From assembly GCA_958413985.1 (NCBI GenBank), contig CATYVZ010000008.1:1-64000 (forward strand): 64,000 nucleotides of DNA. Reading direction: 5' to 3'. Below the pieces are notes generated by a model that saw only the letters and a program-made list of their open reading frames with translations, was not told where the DNA came from and did not search any database. Every line of letters starts with the position of its first letter. The stretch's first letter is position 1. This document shows, piece by piece, positions 1 to 8,553 of the stretch. Source of the DNA: an uncultured Bacilli bacterium (GTDB lineage: Bacteria; Bacillota_I; Bacilli_A; RF39; UBA660). Both the position numbers and the translations under genes were made by a program.

Positions 1-20
1 TAGAAGGGAGATTTGAGCTT

Positions 21-233
21 ATGAAAGGAAAAGTAAAATGGTTCAATAATGAAAAAGGCTTTGGATTTATTGAATACAAAGAGAACGAAGACATATTTGT
101 TCATTATTCTTCAATTCTATCACAAGGATATAAAACTTTGGTAGAAGGGCAATATGTTGAATTTGAGCTAGTCCAAACTGATAAAGGGTTACAGGCCAAA
201 AACGTAGTAGAGATAAAAACAGCGTTAGTATAA
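21..233 (+). CDS. csp: Cold-shock domain protein (CspA family)
   Basis: A 70-residue single cold-shock domain, the usual length for the family. Seen: the start MKGKVKWFNNEKGFGFIEY carries RNP1 (KGFGFI) and is followed by RNP2 (DIFVHYS), the two RNA-binding strands of the OB fold. Family knowledge: such proteins bind single-stranded RNA/DNA and melt structure in mRNAs in the cytoplasm. The AGAAGGGAG ribosome site lies about 10 nt before the ATG. A second paralogue lies at 49322. The upstream regulatory region is cut off by the window edge, so a cold-shock leader cannot be judged. Confidence 0.95.
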   Translation: MKGKVKWFNNEKGFGFIEYKENEDIFVHYSSILSQGYKTLVEGQYVEFELVQTDKGLQAKNVVEIKTALV

Positions 234-245
234 CGTTTTTTTTAT
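221..245 (+). terminator. Weak intrinsic terminator after csp
   Basis: A 6-bp stem (AGCGTT / AACGTT, one G-T pair, 5-nt loop) runs into eight T residues and overlaps the csp stop codon. Confidence 0.5.
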
Positions 246-323
246 TTCACAATTTAAGGATGTTTGACTAGTAACTGTGTACTCATTTTTTAATTAGTTG
301 AATATAATTAAATGAGGTGTTTT

Positions 324-767
324 ATGTATAGTATATATGAGGTTACGGAAAATGATACATTAGCTAATATTGCTAAATCTTTAGGTATCGATCTATCAAA
401 ATTGATCGAACTTAATGGTAGATTAGATAATGTTAGCAAAGGACAGTTGATTATTATTCCAAATCAAAACCAAAACTACATTACTTATGAGGTTGTAGCT
501 GGCGATAATTTATATCAGATAGCCAAAAAATATGGTACTACGGTCGATGTTATTGAAAGATTAAATGGTCTAGAGGAAAACTCGTATATTTATCCTAATC
601 AAAAATTGTTAATTCCAAAAGAAAATAATGGGTTATATATTACCAAAGAAAACCAGACTATCACCGAATTAATCGATGAATTAGGAGTAAATATAAATGA
701 TTTATTAAAAAATAATAGGATATATTTAGTAGCAGATCAAATAATTACTTACGATAAAAAAAGATAA
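324..767 (+). CDS. LysM-repeat protein without signal peptide
   Basis: 147 residues made almost entirely of LysM-type repeats. Repeat 1 is at about 2-45 (ending GQLIIIP), repeat 2 at about 51-95 (YEVVAGDNLYQIAKKYG ... NQKLLIP), and a third degenerate copy follows at about 100-140. LysM binds N-acetylglucosamine polymers such as peptidoglycan. There is no signal peptide or membrane segment, so the protein would begin life in the cytosol. That resembles spore-envelope LysM proteins such as SafA, which coat the forespore from the mother cell; given spoIVFA/FB later in the window this is plausible but unproven. I chose ATG 324, not 312, because GAGG at 315-318 is correctly spaced only for 324. 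Confidence 0.8.
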   Translation: MYSIYEVTENDTLANIAKSLGIDLSKLIELNGRLDNVSKGQLIIIPNQNQNYITYEVVAGDNLYQIAKKYGTTVDVIERLNGLEENSYIYPNQKLLIPKENNGLYITKENQTITELIDELGVNINDLLKNNRIYLVADQIITYDKKR

Positions 768-788
768 TTAAGTCTTTTTTTTTTTCTT
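756..788 (+). terminator. Weak terminator after LysM gene
   Basis: AAAAAAGA and TCTTTTTT flank a short loop and are followed by a long T-run. The stem is AT-only. Confidence 0.4.
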
Positions 789-821
789 TAGATATTGTAT
801 AATTATAACGGAGATGATGTT

Positions 822-1226
822 ATGAAAAAAATATTGATATGTTTTTTATCATTATTCTTATTAGTTGGTTGTGGCAAGAAGGAATATACTGAGTTAAGTT
901 ATGCTGAACTTGAAAATAAATTAAATAATAAGGATAGTTTTGTTTTGTTAATTGGTTCTGATACATGTTTAGCCTGTGCTATTTACCAAGAAACAATGCA
1001 AGATGTAATGAAAGATACAAATGTTGAAATTTTTTATGTTAATTTACATGCTTTAAGCGATGAAGATTATTCGAAGATTTATAGTAAGTTTGTCGTTAAT
1101 TCTACTCCGACTACGATTTTTATAAGTGAAGGAGAAGAAACATCTACTTACGATCGAATAGTCGGTGCTGCTAATTATGAAAAAGTAATTTCTAGCTTAG
1201 AAAAACATGGATATATTGGTGAATAA
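822..1226 (+). CDS. Thioredoxin-fold lipoprotein
   Basis: A 134-residue lipoprotein. The N-terminus MKKILICFLSLFLLVGCGKK is a lipoprotein signal with lipobox LVGC, so the mature protein would be lipid-anchored on the outer face of the membrane. The rest is a short thioredoxin fold: active-site CLAC (C-x-x-C) after a beta strand, and a cis-proline segment NSTPTTIFI. Known family roles are extracytoplasmic thiol-disulfide exchange; the substrate is unknown. ATG 822 was chosen over 795 because it follows GGAGATG, and the earlier ATG overlaps a TATAAT box at about 797-803. It runs into the AAA+ gene after 1 nt, so the two are probably co-transcribed. Confidence 0.85.
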   Translation: MKKILICFLSLFLLVGCGKKEYTELSYAELENKLNNKDSFVLLIGSDTCLACAIYQETMQDVMKDTNVEIFYVNLHALSDEDYSKIYSKFVVNSTPTTIFISEGEETSTYDRIVGAANYEKVISSLEKHGYIGE

Positions 1227-1227
1227 T

Positions 1228-2175
1228 ATGTATAGTGTTATTGAAACTTATGGTACAGATTTGACTAAAAAGGAGTATGTAACTAATCCAGCAATTTCCC
1301 GTGAAGATGAAATCAAAAGGGCAATAGTTATTCTTTTAACGCCTGAGAAATCAGCTTTGTTAGTTGGTAAACCTGGAATTGGTAAAACTGCCATTGTCGA
1401 AGGAATAGCTTATTTGATTCAAAAAAATGAGGTTCCTAACGCTTTAAAAGATTATCGCATTATTAGATTAAATGCACCGACTTTATTAGGAACGATGACT
1501 GTCGATAATCGTGAGGTATTGGTGGCTAATCAACTAGTCGAAGAATTAAAAAAATCTGAAAAGACTATATTATTTATCGATGAAATTCACATGCTTATCG
1601 GCGATAAAAATGCTGGTCCTATGGATTTGGCTAATATTTTAAAATCAGGTCTTGATCGTGGTGATATTAAAGTAATCGGAGCTACTACTTCTATCGAGTA
1701 TCAAACTTATATTTTAAAAGATCGAGCATTTTTGCGAAGATTTGAAAAAATTGATGTTCTTGAGCCTTCAGCAGAAGTAACGGTTAAAATTTTGATGGGA
1801 ACAATTCCTAAGATCGAAAAACAAACCGGTATTAAAATGAAATATAACACATATGTAACAGAGTTATTGGTTAAAGCTATTGTCAGTGCGACTAGCGAGT
1901 TTAAAAGAGTTTACGGAATTGCTGCTATGTATCCAGATGTCGCTTTATCAGTTTTGTCACAAGCCTTTTCTAATGCTTTATATAATAATAAAGCAGAAGT
2001 TGATGTAACCGATTTTTACAATGCTATTAAAAGTAGCCGTAAGATTTATCCTGATAGTATTATCAAGGAGTTAGATCAATTTAGAGAAACGTTTAAAGAT
2101 TTATGCAAAGATGAAAACGTCGTTTTGCCAATTATTAAATTAGAAGATTTAGATGAGGAACAAACTGATTTATGA
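1228..2175 (+). CDS. Single-domain AAA+ ATPase related to ClpA/ClpB D1
   Basis: 315 residues containing one AAA+ module: Walker A GKPGIGKTA, Walker B TILFIDEIH, sensor region GATTSIEYQ and an arginine-finger-type stretch FLRRFEKI. The motif spacing is that of the first ATPase domain of Clp/Hsp100 proteins. The N-terminal Clp repeat domain and the second ATPase domain are absent, so this is much shorter than ClpB or ClpC. It is likely a hexameric remodelling ATPase with unknown clients. ATG 1228 is preferred to 1207 because GGTGA lies just ahead. The stop overlaps the trmL start by 4 nt (ATGA), showing translational coupling. Confidence 0.8.
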   Translation: MYSVIETYGTDLTKKEYVTNPAISREDEIKRAIVILLTPEKSALLVGKPGIGKTAIVEGIAYLIQKNEVPNALKDYRIIRLNAPTLLGTMTVDNREVLVANQLVEELKKSEKTILFIDEIHMLIGDKNAGPMDLANILKSGLDRGDIKVIGATTSIEYQTYILKDRAFLRRFEKIDVLEPSAEVTVKILMGTIPKIEKQTGIKMKYNTYVTELLVKAIVSATSEFKRVYGIAAMYPDVALSVLSQAFSNALYNNKAEVDVTDFYNAIKSSRKIYPDSIIKELDQFRETFKDLCKDENVVLPIIKLEDLDEEQTDL

Positions 2176-2672
2176 TTAATATTGTATTATTTGAGCCGGA
2201 AATACCACAGAACACTGGCAATATAATGCGCACTTGTGTTGCTACTAATGCAAAATTACATTTAATTGAACCTTTAGGCTTTAAAATTGATGATAAAACA
2301 ATTAAACGTAGTGGTGTCAATTATATTAAACATTGTGATTATAAGATTTATGCTAATTTTGATGAATTTAAAAATCAGAATCCCGGCAATTACTATTACT
2401 TTACTAGATATGGCAAGAAACCTCATACCGAATTTAATTTTACCGAAGAAAATATATATTTAATATTTGGCAAAGAAAGTACTGGTATTCCGAAAGAAAT
2501 TCTCAAAGATCATCTAGATCGTTGTATAAGATTGCCAATGACAGATAAAGTAAGAGCTTTAAACCTTTCAAATTGTGTAGCTATTGCTACATATGAAGTT
2601 TTAAGACAAAATAACTATTTTGATTTATTACGTTATGAACCTTTCAAAAGTGAAGATTATCTTCAAAGTTAA
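2172..2672 (+). CDS. trmL: tRNA (cytidine/uridine-34 2'-O)-methyltransferase TrmL
   Basis: 166 residues, the full length of the minimal SPOUT methyltransferase TrmL (YibK/CspR). The N-terminus MINIVLFEPEIPQNTGNIMR matches the family signature. The trefoil-knot SAM-binding motifs are seen as IFGKESTGIP, then LPMTDKVRALNLSNCVAIA. TrmL methylates the ribose of wobble position 34 in tRNA-Leu isoacceptors. Its start overlaps the stop of the AAA+ gene, so it is the last gene of that operon. Confidence 0.95.
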   Translation: MINIVLFEPEIPQNTGNIMRTCVATNAKLHLIEPLGFKIDDKTIKRSGVNYIKHCDYKIYANFDEFKNQNPGNYYYFTRYGKKPHTEFNFTEENIYLIFGKESTGIPKEILKDHLDRCIRLPMTDKVRALNLSNCVAIATYEVLRQNNYFDLLRYEPFKSEDYLQS

Positions 2673-2734
2673 AAAACATATTGAAAAATTGATAAAAAGA
2701 TGTTATGATATAAAAAGAGAATAAGGAGGAGTTT

Positions 2735-3232
2735 ATGCAATTTATTGTGGATAATTATATTTGGTTTTTAGTTGGAGGTATAATTATATTAATGGCAGTT
2801 ATCGGTTATTTTGCTGATAAAGCTAACTTTGGAAGAAAAAAAAGTACCGATGAAGATACTTTAAAACCAAAAAAAGAAAAACAGAAAAAAGTCAAAGAAG
2901 AAAAGCCAACTAAGATCGAAGTTGATGCTAAAGGAATTGGCGAATTGAGTCAATCTGTCATCGACAACAGCCTTAATGAACAATCTAGTACAGATTCGAT
3001 CAAAGAAACTAATGAAAATATCGATCAGGCTTTATTTGCACCATTAGAAAGTTCATCACAAGAATCTAATCAACAAAACAGCGTAAAAACAGATATCGAA
3101 GAAGTTATCGATAACCATGAAGATGAATCAAAGGCTGTTCAAGATTTAACGCCGATTGAACCTACTAATTTAGAAATTTCAAACGATTCTAATAACCCAA
3201 GTACTGATGAAGATGATATTTGGAAATTTTAA
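2735..3232 (+). CDS. Single-pass membrane protein with long charged tail
   Basis: 165 residues of unrecognised family. One N-terminal membrane helix (about residues 5-25) is followed by a lysine-rich stretch (about 35-60) and then an acidic Ser/Asn/Glu/Asp-rich low-complexity tail ending DEDDIWKF. The tail is probably intrinsically disordered and cytoplasmic if the N-terminus is outside. An AAGGAGG ribosome site and a TATGAT -10-like box precede it. No function is assigned. Confidence 0.7.
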   Translation: MQFIVDNYIWFLVGGIIILMAVIGYFADKANFGRKKSTDEDTLKPKKEKQKKVKEEKPTKIEVDAKGIGELSQSVIDNSLNEQSSTDSIKETNENIDQALFAPLESSSQESNQQNSVKTDIEEVIDNHEDESKAVQDLTPIEPTNLEISNDSNNPSTDEDDIWKF

Positions 3233-3256
3233 AACCTAATAAATTTATTAGGTTTT
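3231..3256. terminator. Bidirectional terminator between convergent genes
   Basis: A perfect 26-nt palindrome with 13-nt half-site AAAACCTAATAAA ends with T-runs on both strands. It sits between the convergent genes ending at 3232 (+) and 3248 (-). Confidence 0.9.
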
Positions 3257-3553
3257 GTTTTGCATTAATTTTAATATTTCGTCAAAGTTATCGTCGTTAG
3301 CGATGATGTTTTTGTGAGTTTGGAGACATTTAGAACATTTATAGATAATTTTATATGTGTCTTTATGTTTTTCTACATCGATTGGTACTAACAATCCCTG
3401 GCATTCGTTTTTTCTATCGCCAGGTAGTATATCGACATGTTTTGAATATAGACAGTATGGACAGTGATCGCGAGCTGTATAATTTAACTTGTCGACCTTT
3501 TTTCCACAGTTTTCACAAATAAATTCTTCATCAATCATATTAAATCTTTTCAT
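3248..3553 (-). CDS. RNHCP-domain zinc-ribbon protein
   Basis: 101 residues. The pattern CENCG, then ARDHCPYCLYSKHVD, then PGDR, then YKCSKC is the RNHCP domain (the family motif R-N-H-C-P appears here as RDHCP). The four Cys pairs predict one or two zinc ribbons. The family's role is unknown; zinc binding is inferred from the CxxC pairs. It is the only minus-strand gene in the first 9 kb, with GGTGA ahead of its ATG. Confidence 0.85.
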   Translation of the reverse strand: MKRFNMIDEEFICENCGKKVDKLNYTARDHCPYCLYSKHVDILPGDRKNECQGLLVPIDVEKHKDTYKIIYKCSKCLQTHKNIIANDDNFDEILKLMQNKT

Positions 3554-3611
3554 AAGTCACCAGTAATATTGTACACTAAAATTTAATGTTGTCAAATAGG
3601 TCCAATAGGTA

Positions 3612-3617
3612 TATAAT
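3612..3617 (+). promoter_or_regulatory. -10 box of the LTA synthase-like gene
   Basis: A perfect TATAAT lies 20 nt before the ATG at 3637, in the intergenic space with the divergent RNHCP gene. Confidence 0.6.
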
Positions 3618-3636
3618 GTAATAGGAGTTGGTGGTT

Positions 3637-5568
3637 ATGAATAAATATATGTTAAAAATGTTTAGCTTGAACTTTTTAAGTTTGTTGTTCATCGAACTTT
3701 TATTCAAAATTATTTCTTTCAATACGGTGTTTGACTTTGAATTGATCAGAATTGTTTTATTTACATTTGTTTTTAGCTTGCTAATTTCTTTTATATTTAC
3801 TTTATTTCGCCCTTTGGTTGCTAAAATACTTAGTGGCATCAATCTTTTTATATTTGGTTTATATGCCTTATTAGAACTTGGATTTAAAAGCTTTATGGGT
3901 AATTTTATGTCGCTTAGCATGCTTGGTGGCGGGGGAGAGGTTAATCGAATAAATGAACAAATACCTACTTTCTTAGCCAGTTTAAAACCTCATTTCTTCT
4001 TGGTTTTCCTACCGTTTCTCGTTATGTTGTTTTTATTTATTTTTAAGAAAAATCTATTTAAATATGAGAAACCGACATGGAAAAATAGTTTAATTGTTTT
4101 AGCTATAATAGTTATAAGTCATATCGGTTCATTATTGACTTTAAATGTAACTCCAGAAAACCAAATAAAAAATAATAAAGATCTATATAAATCTCCAACA
4201 TTAATCGATGTATCATTGAAGGAATTTGGGGTACAACGCTTTTTTATAAGGGATTTTATTTATTTGATCGGTGGCGCTGATTTCCATTCGATAATCGATA
4301 TTCAACCATCTTCCCCTAGTGAAGAAGTTCCTAAAGATTATGCTAGATATATCGATGATACTAAATGGCAAGAATTAATCGCTAACGAAGACGATAAAAT
4401 CATTAAAAACCTTCATGAATATTATATGAGTCAATCCATAACTGCCAAAAATGATTATACCGGTATTTTTAAAGATAAAAATTTAATTTTAATTATGGTT
4501 GAAGCTTTAGATATGGCTGCGATCGATGAAGAATTAACGCCGACTTTATATCGCTTAACTAAAGAGGGATGGTATTTTGATAATTATTATGCTCCTAAAT
4601 TTAGTTGTACAACTGGCGAAAGTGAATTTATTGCTTTGACATCGATTATTCCTAGCAATGCAGTTTGTACTCCGTTTACATATGTCAATAATAATTATAG
4701 CTCTAGTATATTTAATTTATTTAATGATCAAGGTTATACTTCGACTTCTTATCACGGTTGGAGTGATCAATTCTATCCCCGTACTCAATTACATAAAAAC
4801 ATGGGCTCTACTTTTTATAACGCCGATGACCTTGGATTTAGTACTAGTGGTGGTTGGACTAGTGACGTTAGTTTGATGGAAAAGTCTTATCCTATATTTA
4901 CTCAAAATGATAAATTCTTTAGTTTTATGATTACAGTTTCAATGCATTTTTCATATGATCTTGACGATGCGACTACTAGAAAAAATTGGGATAAAGTTAA
5001 AGATCTAGACACTAGTACTGCTATGAAAAGATATTTAGCTAAGGCGATCGAATTTGATGAAAGTTTAGAATATTTATTAAATTCATTAGAAAAAGATAAT
5101 ATATTAGATGATACTGTCATTGTTTTATTTGGTGATCATCATCCTTATAATTTAAATTTTGATTATGTTAATGAAAGGTCATATGTCGATCGTTACACTG
5201 ATTTAAATGAAGATTTAATGCCATTTATCATCTACAATAGTGCTACTGAACCACAAACTATATCTAAAACTGCCAGCACATTTGATATATTACCTACTAT
5301 TGCTAATTTATTTGATTTAAACTATGATCCAAGATATTATATTGGAAAAGATATCTTTTCTAATGAGGAAACGATTGCTTTATTTCCAACTGGTAGCTGG
5401 GTAACTGACAAAGCTGTTTACTTTGCATCTAGTAATAAATATAAGCTAAAAGATTCTACGGTAGATGAAGAATATATTAAAAAGATCAATAAAATTTTAA
5501 GTGATAAATTTACTGCTAGTGATAATACATTAAAAAAAGATTATTTTAAATATAGTGTTTTAAATTAG
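3637..5568 (+). CDS. ltaS: Lipoteichoic acid synthase family (membrane sulfatase-fold phosphotransferase)
   Basis: 643 residues, the length of LtaS. About five N-terminal membrane helices (residues 1-180) precede an extracellular alkaline-phosphatase/sulfatase-fold domain. Catalytic motifs: NLILIMVEALD supplies the first metal-binding acid, SCTTGESEF contains the nucleophile threonine (about T326), and VIVLFGDHHPYN supplies the C-terminal Asp-His metal ligands. Known family role: transfer of glycerol-phosphate from phosphatidylglycerol onto lipoteichoic acid outside the membrane. Related members make other polymers or act as LTA primases, so the exact product is uncertain. ATG 3637 is preferred to upstream TTG/GTG codons because ATAGGAG is 9 nt away. 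Confidence 0.88.
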   Translation: MNKYMLKMFSLNFLSLLFIELLFKIISFNTVFDFELIRIVLFTFVFSLLISFIFTLFRPLVAKILSGINLFIFGLYALLELGFKSFMGNFMSLSMLGGGGEVNRINEQIPTFLASLKPHFFLVFLPFLVMLFLFIFKKNLFKYEKPTWKNSLIVLAIIVISHIGSLLTLNVTPENQIKNNKDLYKSPTLIDVSLKEFGVQRFFIRDFIYLIGGADFHSIIDIQPSSPSEEVPKDYARYIDDTKWQELIANEDDKIIKNLHEYYMSQSITAKNDYTGIFKDKNLILIMVEALDMAAIDEELTPTLYRLTKEGWYFDNYYAPKFSCTTGESEFIALTSIIPSNAVCTPFTYVNNNYSSSIFNLFNDQGYTSTSYHGWSDQFYPRTQLHKNMGSTFYNADDLGFSTSGGWTSDVSLMEKSYPIFTQNDKFFSFMITVSMHFSYDLDDATTRKNWDKVKDLDTSTAMKRYLAKAIEFDESLEYLLNSLEKDNILDDTVIVLFGDHHPYNLNFDYVNERSYVDRYTDLNEDLMPFIIYNSATEPQTISKTASTFDILPTIANLFDLNYDPRYYIGKDIFSNEETIALFPTGSWVTDKAVYFASSNKYKLKDSTVDEEYIKKINKILSDKFTASDNTLKKDYFKYSVLN

Positions 5569-5595
5569 TTCTATCATATTAGATAGAACTTTTTT
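5567..5595 (+). terminator. Terminator after LTA synthase
   Basis: A 9-bp stem AGTTCTATC / GATAGAACT with a 6-nt loop is followed by TTTTTT. Confidence 0.9.
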
Positions 5596-5619
5596 CATAA
5601 CATTAATTAGGTGAATATA

Positions 5620-5853
5620 ATGACAAGGTTCTTTTTCTTTTTAGTAGGTTTTGGTTTTACTTTAATCGGCAGTATTTACATAATAATTTATCTTAATTTA
5701 ACAACAATAGGGTATAATTTTTGGGAATATGTTAATTTTATAATTAGACGTCCAGAATGCTTAGTTTTTGTTATTGGCGTTATTTTAATCATTTGGAGTT
5801 TACCTAGGGAGGAAAAAGATGAACTACATATACGATATTTTTCTAAATTATAA
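5620..5853 (+). CDS. Small two-helix membrane protein
   Basis: 77 residues with two hydrophobic segments (about 3-25 and 45-63) and a charged C-terminus. I do not recognise the family. Start ATG 5620 follows TTAGGTGA; an upstream GTG would lie inside that ribosome site. Its 3' end overlaps the next gene by 35 nt, implying translational coupling to the DUF3603-like gene. Confidence 0.6.
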   Translation: MTRFFFFLVGFGFTLIGSIYIIIYLNLTTIGYNFWEYVNFIIRRPECLVFVIGVILIIWSLPREEKDELHIRYFSKL

Positions 5854-6457
5854 TAAGATCCTTTACGATGTGTTTGAATGGAATAAAGATGATAAAATAT
5901 CACATGTAAGAAAAATACCTGTTTTTTTGTTAAGCACTAACGATCTATATAATATGATTAATAATCGTGTAGTAATTTCTAAAGATCTTTTAACGAAATT
6001 GTATCGTAGAACTGAAGTTTTTGCTTCGCGGGGCATTCAATATTTAGATTATTGTTTTCTTGCTACTGATAGAAATGATGTAGTCGCCTTTAAAATGAAT
6101 AAAAGTGGTCTTATTACAGGTTATAGTAGACTATTATTAGAAGGTGAAGTTGAAGTTATCGATTATAGTAGAACGTTATCGTTACAAACTATCGATTATA
6201 AAATTTTAGAAAAAAACAATCTTCAAAAGTTTAAAACACGTAATGAGATTTATATAAAAAAGTTTATTTGTGAAGAAATATACAAAATGTTAGAAAATAA
6301 AGAATTTCATAAAGTTAAATTTTTGTATTTAGAATTTTTTAATAAAGAAGTTGATATTAATGAAATTAAAGATATCTATCAAGAATTAGAAAATAATTGG
6401 GAAAATGTTTATATTAAGTTATATGAATTTTTGAAAAAGATGACCATTAAAAGATAA
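5819..6457 (+). CDS. DUF3603-like protein
   Basis: 212 residues. The N-terminus (YIYDIFLNYNKILYDVFEWN) and the later QYLDYCFLATDRNDVVAF resemble the DUF3603 family of Firmicutes as I remember it. That family usually begins with a tyrosine-rich strand and has a conserved LDYCF-like motif. There is no signal or membrane segment. Function unknown. GGGAGG lies just before the ATG inside the preceding gene. It lies directly upstream of scpA but is separated from it by an AT-rich hairpin. Confidence 0.65.
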   Translation: MNYIYDIFLNYNKILYDVFEWNKDDKISHVRKIPVFLLSTNDLYNMINNRVVISKDLLTKLYRRTEVFASRGIQYLDYCFLATDRNDVVAFKMNKSGLITGYSRLLLEGEVEVIDYSRTLSLQTIDYKILEKNNLQKFKTRNEIYIKKFICEEIYKMLENKEFHKVKFLYLEFFNKEVDINEIKDIYQELENNWENVYIKLYEFLKKMTIKR

Positions 6458-6482
6458 AAAATAGCTTTTTTTATCTTTTTTT
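6450..6482 (+). terminator. AT-only terminator hairpin
   Basis: AAAGATAAAAAA pairs with TTTTTTTATCTTT around a TAGC loop and a T-run follows. The stem is weak because it has a single G-C pair. Confidence 0.5.
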
Positions 6483-6509
6483 GTTATAATTGATAGGGAG
6501 GTAATAATT

Positions 6510-7223
6510 ATGGATTATCAATTTACGATCGACAAATTTTCTGGTCCACTTGATTTATTACTTCACTTGATCAAACAATCAAATATTGATATATATGATA
6601 TACAAATTAAAGATATTACAGATCAATATTTAGATTATATTAATCGGATGGAAGAGCTTAATTTAAATATTGCAAGCTCATATTTGGTTATGGCAGCTGA
6701 GTTAATAGAAATGAAAGCCGCTATGCTTTTGCCTAAGCCTGAACTTGACAATGATGAATATGAAGAAGATCCAAAAGAACGGTTAATAAAAAGGTTATTA
6801 GATTATCAAAATTATAAAGAAATAACCTCTAAATTTCATGAGTTAGAATTGGATAGACAACAATATTTTACTAGATGTTCGAATGATTTAGAAGAATTTC
6901 AGACTAGTTCTTCGCTTTCTCAAGATATCGATTTAAATGATCTAATTAAGGCGTTTGAAAATTTCCTAAATAGAAAAGAGGAAAGCAAACCGTTAAATAC
7001 TAAAGTAACGACTAAAGAGTATTCTATATCTTTAAGAAGTAAGGAAATAAAAGATATAGTTTTAAAAAATAAAAAAGTTAATTTTGTCGATTTATTCAAT
7101 ATTAAGACTAAGAGTTATATCGTTGTCACTTTTTTATCGATTTTGGTTTTAGCTAAGAATAATGAAATAAGAATTATCCAAGATAATAATTTTGAGAATA
7201 TATTATTGTGCGGGGTGAACTGA
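6510..7223 (+). CDS. scpA: Segregation and condensation protein A (kleisin)
   Basis: 237 residues. The start DYQFTIDKFSGPLDLLLHLI is the ScpA signature. The N-terminal helical domain binds the Smc neck and the C-terminal winged helix (about 170-237) binds the Smc head. Together with ScpB and Smc it forms the bacterial condensin complex on the nucleoid. The stop codon overlaps the scpB start (TGATG), so the pair is translationally coupled. Confidence 0.96.
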   Translation: MDYQFTIDKFSGPLDLLLHLIKQSNIDIYDIQIKDITDQYLDYINRMEELNLNIASSYLVMAAELIEMKAAMLLPKPELDNDEYEEDPKERLIKRLLDYQNYKEITSKFHELELDRQQYFTRCSNDLEEFQTSSSLSQDIDLNDLIKAFENFLNRKEESKPLNTKVTTKEYSISLRSKEIKDIVLKNKKVNFVDLFNIKTKSYIVVTFLSILVLAKNNEIRIIQDNNFENILLCGVN

Positions 7224-7783
7224 TGAATCTAGAATCTGTTTTAGAGAGTTTATTATTTGTTGTTGGTGAGGAAGGATTAAGTTATGAAGAAATAGCGGCA
7301 ATCCTTGAAGTTGAGCCAGATAAATTATCTTCTATTATTGAACAATTAGAGCAATCATATCTTAAAGAGAATAGAGGAATTGAAGTTGCTGTGTTGGGTA
7401 ACAGATTGAAGTTGATCACAAAAAAAAGTAATCGAGAATATATTCAAAAATTAGTTGATTTAACGGATAATGATACTTTATCTGAAGCTGCTTTGGAAAC
7501 TTTGGCTATCATCGCTTATAATCAACCAGTTACTAGATTGACTATCGATGAAATAAGAGGTGTAAGTAGTTCTCATGTGGTTAGAAAGTTGGTTTCTAAA
7601 AACCTTATTTGTGAAATAGGAAGAAGCGAAACTGCCGGTAGACCAATATTATATGGGACAACTTCGTTATTTTTAGATTATTTTGGTTTGAAATCAATTA
7701 AAGATTTACCTAAAATAGAAGTCAATGTTGATGATAGTGAGAAGGATTTGTATAATTCTAAATATAATGAAGAAAATTTATAA
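7223..7783 (+). CDS. scpB: Segregation and condensation protein B
   Basis: 186 residues with two winged-helix domains. Diagnostic stretches are ESVLESLLFVVGEEGLSYEE, LSEAALETLAIIAYNQPVTR, IRGVSSSHVVRKL and ETAGRPILYGTT. ScpB dimerises and binds the ScpA kleisin to stabilise the Smc complex. ATG 7223 is chosen over GTG 7208 because GGGGTGA lies directly ahead and the ATG overlaps the scpA stop. Confidence 0.96.
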   Translation: MNLESVLESLLFVVGEEGLSYEEIAAILEVEPDKLSSIIEQLEQSYLKENRGIEVAVLGNRLKLITKKSNREYIQKLVDLTDNDTLSEAALETLAIIAYNQPVTRLTIDEIRGVSSSHVVRKLVSKNLICEIGRSETAGRPILYGTTSLFLDYFGLKSIKDLPKIEVNVDDSEKDLYNSKYNEENL

Positions 7784-7798
7784 AATATATTTAAAAAA

Positions 7799-7823
7799 AT
7801 AAGATTATATGATATAATCTTAT
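7799..7823. terminator. Palindrome: scpB terminator and tRNA-Leu -10 box
   Basis: Twelve-nt arms (ATAAGATTATAT / ATATAATCTTAT) surround one central G. The right arm contains TATAAT (7814-7819) about 10 nt before the tRNA, so it can serve both as scpB terminator and tRNA promoter element. Confidence 0.6.
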
Positions 7824-7828
7824 TACTT

Positions 7829-7914
7829 GCTTGTGTGGCGGAATTGGTAGACGCGCACGACTCAAAATCGTGTGGCTTATGGTCATGTGGGTTCGATTCC
7901 CACCACAAGCACCA
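7829..7914 (+). tRNA. tRNA-Leu (anticodon CAA)
   Basis: An 86-nt class II tRNA with encoded CCA. The acceptor GCTTGTG pairs with CACAAGC, followed by discriminator A and CCA. The anticodon loop CTCAAAA gives anticodon CAA (codon TTG). A long variable arm and T-arm GGGTTCGATTCCC are present. It is the left boundary of the accessory island. Confidence 0.96.
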
Positions 7915-7957
7915 GATTGATACCAAACTCGAACTTTTATGGTTCGAGTTTTAAAAT
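7909..7957 (+). repeat. tRNA-tail repeat copy 1 (native tRNA end plus terminator)
   Basis: The tRNA 3' end CACCAGATTGAT is followed by a terminator hairpin AACTCGAAC / GGTTCGAGTT and T-run. Three further versions of this unit, in the same orientation, occur at 9313, 11230 and 11974. Confidence 0.8.
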
Positions 7958-8132
7958 ACCAAAAAAGAGTCCGTTTTTTATATAACGTTATTAATAATCT
8001 TCAAAAAATATATTTGATTTAATTATAGAAGTTCAAAAATGGAAAGTTAATAAATAATTAAATATAGCAAATTATAAGAAAAATTGTGAGAATTGGTGTA
8101 TAATAAAAGATAAACAAATTGGAGGTATGCTA

Positions 8133-8543
8133 ATGAATGAAGATAAAAGATTATATTTACAGTTAATACAAAATATTATTGATAGAATGGCTGATAATTC
8201 TTTTAAAGTAAAAGGATGGGCAATTGGAGTTATGTTAGCCATATTTTCTTTTGCTAGTAATCAGGGGGATAAGAGATGTATTTTATTTACCGTTGTTCCA
8301 TTATTTGTATTATGGTTTCTAGATACTTATTATTTGCAATTAGAAAGAAAGTACAGATTATTCTATAATATAAAAAGAAATTTGAAAAATGATGAAAACT
8401 TGTATGATATGAATTACAATAATATTAAAATTGAAATGGAGGAAACAAACAAAATTTGTTTTATAAGATGTATGTTTTCATTAACAGAAGTTTTATTTTA
8501 TATAACTTGCATTGCTACAAGTGTAGTAGTTTATTTGATTTAG
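8133..8543 (+). CDS. Small membrane protein paired with TIR-like protein
   Basis: 136 residues. An amphipathic N-terminus (LQLIQNIIDRMADNSFKVKG) precedes two hydrophobic segments at about 28-70 and a third at about 110-134. The cytoplasmic part has the motif FLDTYYLQLERKYR. I recall this type of small membrane protein next to TIR-like genes but cannot name the family. GGAGG at 8121 favours ATG 8133 over 8127. It lies 10 nt before the TIR-like gene, so the two are one unit. A pore- or membrane-acting partner of a defence module is an inference. Confidence 0.65.
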   Translation: MNEDKRLYLQLIQNIIDRMADNSFKVKGWAIGVMLAIFSFASNQGDKRCILFTVVPLFVLWFLDTYYLQLERKYRLFYNIKRNLKNDENLYDMNYNNIKIEMEETNKICFIRCMFSLTEVLFYITCIATSVVVYLI

Positions 8544-8553
8544 GAGGCAATAT

